A stretch of DNA of 6,249 nt, taken from NCBI GenBank assembly GCA_900553555.1, contig USEG01000056.1, positions 1 to 6,249 on the forward strand, read 5' to 3'. This stretch comes from an uncultured Clostridia bacterium (GTDB lineage: Bacteria > Bacillota > Clostridia > Christensenellales > Pumilibacteraceae). How positions within the stretch are numbered: the first letter of the stretch is position 1; the number at the start of each line of letters is the position of its first letter. The position numbers were made by a program, and so were the translations under genes. Shown here piece after piece: positions 1-4,953 of the stretch. The notes under the pieces are model-generated. The model saw only the letters and a list, made by a program, of their open reading frames with translations. It ran no database searches and was not told the DNA's origin.

Positions 1-111
1 CCCTTTCTTTCCAAGAACGGCGACACGCACATCGTTGAGTTTTGCAAGTCCGTCAGAATTTTCAATCTGTGCTATTGCATTTTCTCTGATTTTCTGCAAT
101 TTTTCTTTCAT
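1..111 (-). CDS. pheS: Phenylalanyl-tRNA synthetase alpha subunit, N-terminal fragment
   Basis: PheS is the catalytic chain of the cytoplasmic alpha2-beta2 enzyme that charges tRNA-Phe with phenylalanine. Only the first 37 codons are in the window, and the gene continues past the left edge. The peptide starts [12 protein letters not shown] and reaches VLGKKG, which matches the N-terminal coiled-coil region of bacterial PheS, where the helical arm is followed by the conserved LG(K/R)KG turn. The start is the ATG at 109-111, preceded on the minus strand by AAGGAG (118-123) with a 6-nt spacer. pheT would be expected next, outside the window. The 5' region before the divergent small gene is only about 110 nt, too short for a full T-box leader, and no clear sigma-A promoter stands out for this direction. 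Identification rests on a short but characteristic N-terminus. Confidence 0.87.
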   Translation of the reverse strand, partial: MKEKLQKIRENAIAQIENSDGLAKLNDVRVAVLGKKG

Positions 112-160
112 GGTACTCTCCTTATTGACACAAATCTCATGTTTTTTGACTTAATTTATA

Positions 161-189
161 TTGCTTAACGGATTTTTTTGCGCTATAAT
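161..189 (+). promoter_or_regulatory. Sigma-A-type promoter for the small ORF/DMT transporter operon
   Basis: The -35 is TTGCTT (161-166) and the -10 is a perfect TATAAT (184-189), with a 17-nt spacer. Transcription would start near 196, leaving a short leader before the GAAGGAG ribosome binding site at 214-220. The -10 is preceded by GCGC, giving the 10-mer GCGCTATAAT, which is also found at the tRNA promoter on the other strand. The -35 matches only three of six consensus bases, so strength is uncertain. Confidence 0.6.
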
Positions 190-201
190 TATATTATAAA
201 A

Positions 202-213
202 ACATAATTATGT
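202..213. promoter_or_regulatory. 12-bp perfect palindrome in the divergent control region
   Basis: ACATAATTATGT reads the same on both strands. It lies just after the predicted plus-strand transcription start (about 196) and directly before the ribosome binding site, where a dimeric repressor could block the small ORF/transporter operon. It is AT-rich and short, so it may be a chance occurrence in an AT-rich leader. No regulator gene is adjacent. Confidence 0.3.
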
Positions 214-224
214 GAAGGAGATTC

Positions 225-338
225 ATGGATATTTTTAAAAAGCGCAACTATAACGCCCGTAAAAAGCGCTTCCGGACGCATAAAACGCCGAAAATGCACA
301 GGGCAACTACCGCCGATATGGACGCAATGACATTATGA
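225..338 (+). CDS. 37-aa basic small protein or leader peptide, coupled to the transporter
   Basis: I do not recognise this protein. The ORF starts at ATG 225 behind a strong GAAGGAG (214-220) and ends in a TGA (336-338) that overlaps the transporter start as ATGA. The peptide is 37 residues and very basic in its first two thirds: KKR occurs at residues 5-7 and 13-15 with RFR and HK following. Its tail is neutral (TTADMDAMTL). It has no membrane segment, signal peptide or obvious metal site. It is the first cistron after the promoter at 161-189. The transporter has little Shine-Dalgarno sequence of its own, so this ORF most likely delivers ribosomes to it by translational coupling. It could be a functional microprotein, a regulatory leader peptide, or purely a coupling ORF. 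That it is translated is well supported by signals; its function is unknown. Confidence 0.6.
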   Translation: MDIFKKRNYNARKKRFRTHKTPKMHRATTADMDAMTL

Positions 339-1270
339 ACAGCTTTCCCGTTCCTGTTTTATTGATAGTCACATTGCTCGCCAACACGATAGCGACGGTT
401 TTGAGGGGCATCTACGGCAAAAAATATTCGGCTACCGTTTCGGGGTACCATATTCTCAATATTTTCGTCAGTATTATAAGCGCCGCCGTTCCCGCCGTAA
501 TAAGCGGATTTTCGCTGAACTGTTCGCTTTTCACGTTTCTGCTCGCAGCGGTTTTCGGACTGGTCACGTCGGTGCAATGCATAACTTACATGAAAGCCAT
601 TGCCGTCGGTCCCATTTCGCTCACTACCGTGCTGGTGTCGATGTCAACGGTAATAACCGCGTTTTCGGGCGTCTTTTTCGGCGAATTGCCCACCGCCTTT
701 CAATACGTCGGCATCGCGCTGATGGTCGCATGTTTCGTACTGACGGTCAAAGCGGACAAATCGCACCGGAAAGCCACTTTTGGCTGGCTGACGCTGTCGA
801 TTGTTTCGTTCGCGCTGTCGGGAGCGATAGGCGTCATTCAGAAAATACATCAGACCTCCACGCACGCGGACGAGCTGTACGCCTTTCTTACCGTCGCGTT
901 TTCGGTTTCGGTGCTGTATTCTCTCGTTTCGCTGCCGTTTACGGTAAAAAAAGACGGCGACGGGGCGTTTTTGACGACGGGGGAACAAAATGCGGTTTTG
1001 GACGGCGCGCGTAAGTATTCCGCTCTTTCGTACTCCTTTATGTTGGGCGGAATGATAGCGGCAATAGGCGTTTGCATTGCCTTTAACAACGTCATCAACC
1101 TGTTTTTAGTGGGCGTAATGCCCTCGGCCGTTTTCTTCCCCGTGGTAAACGTAGGCGGACTTTTGCTTAGTATTTTGGCGTCTTTGGCTCTGTTCCGCGA
1201 AAAGCTGTCGAAAAAACAGTGGCTGGGGCTCGCGGCGGGCGTTTTGGCTATTGCGGCGCTGGCATTATAG
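335..1270 (+). CDS. DMT-superfamily (EamA-like) membrane transporter, substrate unknown
   Basis: A 311-residue inner-membrane protein with about ten hydrophobic helices, roughly at residues 5-24, 38-58, 64-87, 93-115, 122-138, 148-168, 181-203, 234-253, 256-286 and 295-311. Length and helix count fit the drug/metabolite transporter family, built from two EamA repeats (about 4-138 and 146-310). Each repeat ends with the family pattern of a helix, an acidic or basic turn (FFGELP at 114-119; FREKLSKKQWLG at 287-298) and a final helix. The loop at about 204-232 is the longest polar segment. The ATG at 335 overlaps the stop of the upstream small ORF; there is no good ribosome binding site directly before it, implying coupled translation. 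DMT exporters or importers handle amino acids, nucleotide metabolites or drugs, and nothing here decides which. A 3' terminator candidate follows 27 bases after the stop. Confidence 0.85.
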   Translation: MNSFPVPVLLIVTLLANTIATVLRGIYGKKYSATVSGYHILNIFVSIISAAVPAVISGFSLNCSLFTFLLAAVFGLVTSVQCITYMKAIAVGPISLTTVLVSMSTVITAFSGVFFGELPTAFQYVGIALMVACFVLTVKADKSHRKATFGWLTLSIVSFALSGAIGVIQKIHQTSTHADELYAFLTVAFSVSVLYSLVSLPFTVKKDGDGAFLTTGEQNAVLDGARKYSALSYSFMLGGMIAAIGVCIAFNNVINLFLVGVMPSAVFFPVVNVGGLLLSILASLALFREKLSKKQWLGLAAGVLAIAALAL

Positions 1271-1296
1271 CGCAGTATTGTTTGTTTGATAAGCCT

Positions 1297-1325
1297 CTTT
1301 TCCCTTGGAAAAGCCCCGATTTTTT
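1297..1325 (+). terminator. Weak rho-independent terminator candidate after the transporter
   Basis: CTTTTCC (1297-1303) pairs perfectly with GGAAAAG (1307-1313) across a 3-nt loop. A run of six T (1320-1325) follows after a 6-nt gap of mostly C. The AT-rich stem and offset T-run make it a weak or leaky terminator. The stronger hairpin at 1463-1480 probably acts as back-up. Confidence 0.35.
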
Positions 1326-1454
1326 GCCCGCATTATATCTTTATATAAAAAGGCGGATATTTTAAGCCGTGTAAAGCCCCGGTTTCCGGCACTGCCGCGC
1401 GGAAAAAATTCGGTTCGGCGGGCAAATGCGCACACTCCCGACACAATATCGTCA

Positions 1455-1493
1455 AGAAAAAACAGTCTCTTGGGGGACTGCTTTTCTTTTTTT
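1455..1493. terminator. Two-way rho-independent terminator between convergent genes
   Basis: CAGTCTC (1463-1469) pairs with GGGACTG (1474-1480), a 7-bp stem with one T-G wobble and a TTGG loop. The plus strand continues into a T-rich tract (1482-1493). The minus strand continues into TTTTTTCTT from the A-rich left flank (1454-1462). It can therefore end the transporter transcript from the left and the deacetylase/SSB transcript from the right. It lies about 190 nt after the transporter stop and 130 nt after the SSB stop. Confidence 0.75.
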
Positions 1494-1612
1494 ATTACAA
1501 CTCGCATGATTTTGTGTAAACGGCGCTTTATTAAGCCGCAAAAAGGTGTTGCGCGGAAGGCGCCTTTAATACATTAAGCTGCCGTGTCGCTAATTTAAAA
1601 TATACTGCGCGG

Positions 1613-2266
1613 TTATTCTCCGTGCGTTGCCGCGATTTCGGACAGCGGGTCTATTTTTGTAAGCTTGCTTATTGACAACTCGTAAGCGGTGCGCTCTTCC
1701 ACGCTGCCGTCCTCCAAGCGTTTGCCGTACACACGGCTTTGCACCCGCCCGAATATCTGCAGATTGCAGCCTATCGGCGCATTTCTTACATAAAGCGCGT
1801 TACGCCCCCACGCTATGCACGGAATATAGTCCGATTTATTATAACCGCGGTTGACCGCCAGCAATATGTCGCAAATCTTGCGGTCGAACGGCGTCGTGCG
1901 ATATACGGGCGGCTTGCACACATAGCCGTTTATTTCGATATAATTGCTTTTTTCGCTGCCGTCGTCGTAGTCGACGAATTCTCGGGCAAAAACCGTAAGC
2001 ATAAGACGGCTTTTTTCGCCCGATATTTTGTTGTAGCTGCGGAATTGCCCCAAAACGCCTATATGGCTGCCCGGCGTCAAGTCATCTTGTGCCATTAGCC
2101 GTTCCGAAAAGGTGACGGGGATAAGATCCACCTGACCGCTGAGACGCGGGACCTCCAACGTAAAATCATAGAATTCTTCGCCGTACAGTTCGTGACTGAA
2201 AACCGGCTCGGCAACTATTTTCCCCATAAGACACACTTTGTTGTTTTGCTTTTGCACTGCGTTCAT
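1613..2266 (-). CDS. Two-OB-fold single-stranded DNA-binding protein family member
   Basis: A 217-aa SSB-family protein expected to bind single-stranded DNA, in the cytoplasm. It contains two OB-fold halves. The first (about residues 9-97) runs from NKVCLMGKIV through FTLEVPRLSG and IPVTFSERL to GVLGQFRSY. The second (about 108-205) carries the standard SSB pattern INGYVCKPP, LLAVNRGYNKSDYIPCIAWG (136-154) and LQIFGRVQSR (169-178). Ordinary bacterial SSBs have one OB fold per chain plus a flexible tail ending in an acidic DDIPF-like tip. Here there is no such tail: the chain stops at LSEIAATHGE soon after the second OB. The start is the ATG at 2264-2266, chosen because AAAGGAG (2274-2280) sits 7 nt upstream; an in-frame ATG at 2318-2320 lies inside the preceding gene and has no such signal. 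It is the second cistron of an operon with the deacetylase, 4 nt after its stop. Tandem-OB SSB-like proteins of this size are known in Clostridia, but a defined role is not. Confidence 0.8.
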   Translation of the reverse strand: MNAVQKQNNKVCLMGKIVAEPVFSHELYGEEFYDFTLEVPRLSGQVDLIPVTFSERLMAQDDLTPGSHIGVLGQFRSYNKISGEKSRLMLTVFAREFVDYDDGSEKSNYIEINGYVCKPPVYRTTPFDRKICDILLAVNRGYNKSDYIPCIAWGRNALYVRNAPIGCNLQIFGRVQSRVYGKRLEDGSVEERTAYELSISKLTKIDPLSEIAATHGE

Positions 2267-2270
2267 GTTT

Positions 2271-2280
2271 TTACTCCTTT
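2271..2280 (-). promoter_or_regulatory. SSB ribosome binding site embedded in the end of the deacetylase gene
   Basis: The last two sense codons of the deacetylase (AAG GAG) plus the preceding base make the AAAGGAG Shine-Dalgarno sequence of the SSB-family gene, and the deacetylase stop TAA (2271-2273) forms part of the spacer. This arrangement indicates that the two genes are co-transcribed and translationally linked, and it fixes the SSB start at 2266. Confidence 0.85.
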
Positions 2281-3047
2281 GCTTTTTTCGGTATTTGTTT
2301 GCCCGTGTGGTCGATTTCATAGTTATCCTCGTAAATCAACCGACTTATTTTAACGGGCTTTAAGCCTTTGTTTAGCAGCCCCTCCAAAATGACGGGCAAC
2401 GCTTTTGCAGTATTAAGACCGTCGTTGTGCAGCAAAATGATACTGCCGCTTTTGACGTTATTGAGCACTCTTGCGGCTATTTCGCCGGAGGATAGATTTT
2501 TCCAATCCAGGGAATCGACGTCCCATTGTATGACCTTTATGCCCGCATTTTCGGCCACGGTCATCAACGTGTCGCTGTAAGACCCGTACGGCGCGCGAAA
2601 AAGCGAAGGCTTTATGCCGGTTACCCGTTCGATGGCGGCTCTGTTGGACAAAATTTCCTCTTCGATCTCCTTTGCGGATAATTTTTTCATATCCGGATGC
2701 GTGGCGGAATGCATGCCTATTTCGATAATGCCGCTGTCGGACAGTTTTTTTAACAGGTCCGGATATTTGTTTACCCAAAGGCTTACCACAAAATAGTTGG
2801 CCTCCGCATTGTATTGTTTTAACGTCGACAGTATCTCTTCGGTGCTGTCGCTGCCCCAGCTGGCGTCAAACGAAAGCGACACCAGTCCGTCTTCTCTTTC
2901 GACGCAGTAAATGGGCAGTTTTCTCGGCGTTTTGCCCTGTGCCACCACATATGAGCCGCTGACCGCCGTGAGAGCGATAAGCAACGACAATACCGCCGCC
3001 GTAATCACGCCTAAAATGAGAGATTTTCGTTTTATTACTGCAAACAT
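2271..3047 (-). CDS. PdaB-like membrane-anchored polysaccharide deacetylase (CE4/NodB fold)
   Basis: A 258-aa NodB-domain protein that should remove N-acetyl groups from a cell-wall glycan outside the membrane. A positively charged N-terminus (MFAVIKRK) and a hydrophobic helix at about 9-30 form a signal anchor. The catalytic domain follows (about 54-240). Motif 1 is FDASWG (60-65), motif 2 is HSATH (113-117), motif 3 is RAPYG (151-155), motif 4 is QWDVDSLDW (174-182) and motif 5 is ILLHN (204-208). D61 would be the catalytic base and H113/H117 the metal ligands. The second Asp of the usual TFDDG is Ala62, a pattern I associate with the PdaB sporulation branch (FD-x-SWG), as are the single anchor and a length near 255. 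The start at 3047 has GGAG with a 6-nt spacer. It heads an operon with an SSB-like gene. If it is a sporulation gene, a sporulation sigma factor would be expected, but I could not identify such a promoter in 3048-3212. Confidence 0.85.
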   Translation of the reverse strand: MFAVIKRKSLILGVITAAVLSLLIALTAVSGSYVVAQGKTPRKLPIYCVEREDGLVSLSFDASWGSDSTEEILSTLKQYNAEANYFVVSLWVNKYPDLLKKLSDSGIIEIGMHSATHPDMKKLSAKEIEEEILSNRAAIERVTGIKPSLFRAPYGSYSDTLMTVAENAGIKVIQWDVDSLDWKNLSSGEIAARVLNNVKSGSIILLHNDGLNTAKALPVILEGLLNKGLKPVKISRLIYEDNYEIDHTGKQIPKKAKE

Positions 3048-3212
3048 TCTACGCTCCGATTATACAATTGCCGCAGTGTCGAAAATTAGCTTTTTTTATC
3101 GTTTACGGTCGATTTTAGTCAGAAAGCTTTTTCCCGCGGCAAACTTATTTTTGTACATAATTATTATCGGGGTGCAAAATTTATGCACGAATTTTTAAGT
3201 TAAAAAGCAAAA
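3048..3212 (-). other. Upstream region of the deacetylase/SSB operon
   Basis: This region should hold the operon promoter, but no clear -35/-10 pair is visible. It contains an imperfect palindrome at 3172-3188 (GTGCA and TGCAC arms around an AT-rich centre), which could be a regulator site. A TATAAT at 3059-3064 is too close to the start codon to be used, since its transcript would begin inside the ribosome binding site. The left copy of a 16-bp inverted repeat (3199-3214) lies at its far end. Confidence 0.35.
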
Positions 3213-3214
3213 AA
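3199..3214 (-). repeat. Left copy of a 16-bp inverted repeat bracketing the second deacetylase
   Basis: On the minus strand this reads TTTTTTGCTTTTTAAC, identical to the plus strand at 4217-4232, so the two copies face each other across the gene at 3282-4118. The copy overlaps the T-tract of the terminator at 3209-3247. The sequence is low complexity, so chance identity is possible. Confidence 0.4.
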
Positions 3215-3247
3215 CAAGACTACTATGTCTGACATAGTAGTCTTGTT
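3209..3247 (-). terminator. Strong rho-independent terminator of the second deacetylase gene
   Basis: A perfect inverted repeat with 17-bp arms (3213-3229 and 3231-3247) is centred on a single T at 3230. As RNA it folds into a stem of about 15 bp with a 5-nt loop. On the minus strand it is followed by six T (complement of 3209-3214). It begins 34 nt after the stop of the gene at 3282-4118 and isolates it from the deacetylase/SSB operon downstream. Confidence 0.9.
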
Positions 3248-3281
3248 AGCACATTTTATCGGTTTTTTGATATATTTTATG

Positions 3282-4118
3282 CTATTTTAGCACCGTCGTC
3301 GCTCCTGCCGACGCAATATATTCTTTTCCTTCGCAATTTAAAAATACGTCCGTACAGGTCGGATTGTAAACCATATTTCCCGCCGCTCCGAATTCGAGAG
3401 CGTCATAAGCCTTGACATATTCGTATACTTCTCCGTTTGTAGCTTGCCATATGTCGTCGCGCTTTCCCATGGTTTTTGCAAAATTTTCTATAATATCCCA
3501 ATTTGCGTTGTCGGCAAATTCATAGCTGTGTCCCCACAGATAAAAAAGACGCGGCGCGGCCGAGGGCATTTTGCGGCTCTTATCATCCAAAAACTCCTTT
3601 ATAAGACCCTGCAAATCGGGCGATATGTGGTGGCATGTCGATGGCATTCTCAACCAGTCGGTAGGAATAAGGAAATTATTGGTCGATTCCACCGTCCGCG
3701 CGTATTTTATTCCGCTACAACGCACCGCCTCCAGCGTATCGTCATCATATGTGCCGTAAGCGTACGCCATGCCGTTTACCACTTTGCCGAACATTTTTTC
3801 AAGGTTTTTTCTGTCCTCGATAATTTCCGTCAATGCAGCTTGCTTGGGATAATAATTCAGATGCAGGTGCTTGCATCCGTGCACTGCAATCTCATGCGGT
3901 CCGTCGGCAAACAGCTTATAGGCCTCCTCCGCGGTGAGACGGCGGCGCGTGTCGGTCGCTTCTGCCGCAAACAATTCCGAATTGAGATTAAACGTGCATT
4001 TGATGCCATAGGTATTGAGAATTTCCACAAGCAGTTTGTCATACACCATTCCGTCGTCATAGCTGAGCGTAACGGCTCTTTTTTTAAATCCCGGAAAACG
4101 TAAAAAAGTATAATCCAT
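3282..4118 (-). CDS. Polysaccharide deacetylase family protein (CE4-like), cytoplasmic type
   Basis: A 278-aa protein with a NodB-type deacetylase domain, expected to hydrolyse an N- or O-acyl group on a carbohydrate. Motif 1 is TLSYDDG (17-23), with D21 as probable base and D22 as metal ligand. Motif 2 is VHGCKH (79-84), giving H80 and H84. Motif 3 is the divergent YAYGTYDDD (119-127), replacing the usual R-P-P-Y-G. WGHSYEF (195-201) supplies the late His (H197). Unlike the first deacetylase it has no signal peptide or membrane helix, and it carries a C-terminal extension (about 228-278, with VYNPTCTDVFL) that looks like a small beta module. These traits fit a subgroup of CE4-like proteins found beside carbohydrate-use genes rather than peptidoglycan enzymes. 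The ATG at 4116-4118 has an excellent AGGGAGGAG site with a 5-nt spacer from GGAGG. It is monocistronic, with its own promoter (4156-4184), a leader palindrome (4132-4145) and a terminator (3209-3247). Confidence 0.82.
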   Translation of the reverse strand: MDYTFLRFPGFKKRAVTLSYDDGMVYDKLLVEILNTYGIKCTFNLNSELFAAEATDTRRRLTAEEAYKLFADGPHEIAVHGCKHLHLNYYPKQAALTEIIEDRKNLEKMFGKVVNGMAYAYGTYDDDTLEAVRCSGIKYARTVESTNNFLIPTDWLRMPSTCHHISPDLQGLIKEFLDDKSRKMPSAAPRLFYLWGHSYEFADNANWDIIENFAKTMGKRDDIWQATNGEVYEYVKAYDALEFGAAGNMVYNPTCTDVFLNCEGKEYIASAGATTVLK

Positions 4119-4131
4119 ACTCTCCTCCCTT

Positions 4132-4145
4132 GCGCATATATGCGC
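4132..4145. promoter_or_regulatory. 14-bp perfect palindrome in the deacetylase leader, possible operator
   Basis: GCGCATATATGCGC is an exact palindrome between the predicted transcription start (about 4149) and the ribosome binding site (4124-4128) of the minus-strand deacetylase gene. A dimeric repressor bound here would block early elongation; alternatively it could form a small hairpin next to the ribosome binding site. The gene is otherwise driven by a near-consensus promoter, so an operator is plausible. Confidence 0.45.
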
Positions 4146-4155
4146 TTTTGGTTAT

Positions 4156-4184
4156 ATTATAAAACTACTCGCCAAAATTTACAA
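4156..4184 (-). promoter_or_regulatory. Sigma-A promoter of the second deacetylase gene
   Basis: On the minus strand, TTGTAA (4179-4184) is followed by a 17-nt spacer and a perfect TATAAT (4156-4161). The predicted start near 4149 gives a leader of about 30 nt holding the palindrome at 4132-4145 and the ribosome binding site. Confidence 0.75.
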
Positions 4185-4216
4185 GCGTTTTATAAAAATA
4201 AATACCATTTCAAAAA

Positions 4217-4232
4217 TTTTTTGCTTTTTAAC
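4217..4232 (+). repeat. Right copy of the 16-bp inverted repeat
   Basis: TTTTTTGCTTTTTAAC here matches the minus strand at 3199-3214 exactly. The two copies bracket a segment of about 1.03 kb holding one complete transcription unit. The outer edge of this copy (4232) coincides with the point where recognisable integrase sequence begins (4233). No target duplication is visible outside the copies. Confidence 0.4.
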
Positions 4233-4851
4233 GTTTCTCCACGCCCAACTCTTACTACCTTAAATATGGCTTTTAATCTTGCTTACGAATTAAAGCTCAT
4301 AGACGAAAACCCCATGCACGGCGTTAAGATTGCCGCCCACGTTGAGAAAAAAGGTTAAAACCTATCCCACGAAGAGCAACGCGCTTTTTTATCTTCAATT
4401 ATAGGTCACCCCTCCGAAAATTACTTTAAGCTGCTGCTCGCCCGCCGCCGCAACGAAATTCTCTCTCTCAATATTAAGGACATAGACTACAAAAACAAGA
4501 CCTTGCATATTAACGGCACAAAGACCAATTCTTCCAACAGAACTATCCCTTTATTTGACGAAGCAGCCGCCCTCTTGTCTGTTTTGCCGCACAATTCCGA
4601 CGTTTTTTTCTTTAACTTCCGTCCCGATTACGTAACGCACTCTTTCAAAAAAATATGCCCCGAACACAAGCTTCACGACTTACGCCACACCTTTGCCACA
4701 AACTGTCCGGAAGCCAAAAGTGGTGCAAAAATGGCTCGGACACTCGAATATTGACACAACTGCGGATATTTACACCCATGTAACGCAAGACATAGGCTGT
4801 GCCGAAGCGCACAAACTTACGGCATTATATAACCAAAAAAACAGCCGTTAA
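4233..4851 (+). pseudogene. Degraded tyrosine recombinase/phage-type integrase remnant
   Basis: Conceptual translation gives a tyrosine recombinase lacking its N-terminus and broken at several points. The reading frame runs from VSPRPTLTTLNMAF and LIDENPMHGVK (end of the core-binding domain) to an in-frame TAA at 4356-4358, then resumes in the same frame with LSHEEQRAF. Box I reads LLLARRRNEI where the family has LL-x-TG-x-RR-x-E, suggesting a small in-frame deletion of the TG near 4440. The catalytic domain continues through GTKTNSSNRTIPLFDEA to LHDLRHTFATNC (box II His and Arg at 4674-4685). A frameshift with loss of a few codons follows near 4707, and the end is read one frame over: KVVQKWLGHSNIDTTADIYT, with the box III His at 4741-4743 and the Tyr nucleophile at 4771-4773, ending at TAA 4849-4851. 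It lies next to the 3' end of tRNA-Pro, a typical integration site. No start signal is visible. It is almost certainly non-functional. Confidence 0.85.
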
Positions 4852-4866
4852 ACGACTGCTTTTTTT
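4835..4866. terminator. Two-way terminator of the tRNA operon and integrase remnant
   Basis: CAGCCG (4842-4847) pairs with CGACTG (4853-4858), one wobble, across a 5-nt loop. Seven A (4835-4841) stand on the left and seven T (4860-4866) on the right, so either strand reads stem, then a T-run. On the minus strand it ends the tRNA-Leu/tRNA-Pro transcript, starting 6 nt past the encoded CCA. On the plus strand the stop codon of the integrase remnant falls in its loop. Confidence 0.85.
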
Positions 4867-4871
4867 CGTTT

Positions 4872-4947
4872 TGGTCGGAGTAGCGAGATTTGAACTCACG
4901 ACCTCTTGCCCCCCAGACAAGCGCGCTACCAACTGCGCCATACCCCG
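4872..4947 (-). tRNA. tRNA-Pro (anticodon GGG)
   Basis: A complete 76-nt cloverleaf including an encoded CCA (4872-4874). The acceptor strands are CGGGGTA and TACTCCG, seven pairs with one G-T, and the discriminator base is A. The D-arm holds GCGCAGTTGGTAGCGC. The anticodon stem CTTGT/GCAAG encloses the loop CTGGGGG, giving anticodon GGG, which reads the proline codon CCC and, by wobble, CCT. The T-loop is TTCAAAT. It is the second gene of a tRNA pair, 6 nt after tRNA-Leu, and its 3' end faces the integrase remnant. Confidence 0.95.
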
Positions 4948-4953
4948 ATTTTT

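Larger units (their letters stand above)
1271..1612. other. Gene-free convergent intergenic region with structured GC-rich patch
   Basis: This 342-bp stretch separates convergent genes. I find no supported coding sequence in it: the overlapping ORFs on both strands run straight through terminator hairpins and lack ribosome binding sites. It does hold local structure. There is a 9-bp inverted pair TTTGCCCGC (about 1323-1331) and GCGGGCAAA (about 1418-1426), a CCGG-TTT-CCGG mini-hairpin near 1379-1389, a GC-rich block near 1393-1402, the two-way terminator at 1455-1493, and a bulged pair CGGC...AAGCCG at 1521-1538. It could be a dispersed intergenic repeat or a small RNA ending at the 1463 hairpin, but neither is proven from one copy. 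Confidence 0.4.

Noticed and set aside
112..224. T-box riboswitch upstream of pheS
   Set aside because: The space to the divergent small ORF is too short, and no T-box sequence or antiterminator/terminator pair is visible.
577..1014. 145-codon ORF within the transporter, plus several minus-strand ORFs there
   Set aside because: Arg/His-rich shadow translations of a membrane-protein gene, without start signals.
1265..1577. Overlapping 80- and 90-codon ORFs in the convergent gap
   Set aside because: Both pass through the terminator hairpin at 1455-1493, have no ribosome binding sites and show no family pattern.
2267..2320. Longer N-terminus for the SSB-family gene starting at the ATG 2318-2320
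   Set aside because: The extra 18 codons overlap the deacetylase coding region, are just lysine/arginine-rich read-through and lack a ribosome binding site; ATG 2266 has AAAGGAG at ideal distance and begins near the first OB strand.
3059..3064. TATAAT on the minus strand as promoter of the deacetylase/SSB operon
   Set aside because: Transcription would begin inside the GGAG ribosome binding site, and no -35 hexamer stands 16-18 nt upstream.
3444..4103. 219-codon plus-strand ORF opposite the second deacetylase
   Set aside because: It is antisense to a protein with clear deacetylase motifs, has no ribosome binding site, and its translation shows no domain or sensible composition.
4872..4947. 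Second copy of the tRNA-Pro 3' end (attR) for the integrase remnant
   Set aside because: No repeat of the T-arm/acceptor segment was found elsewhere in the window; if one exists it lies outside.
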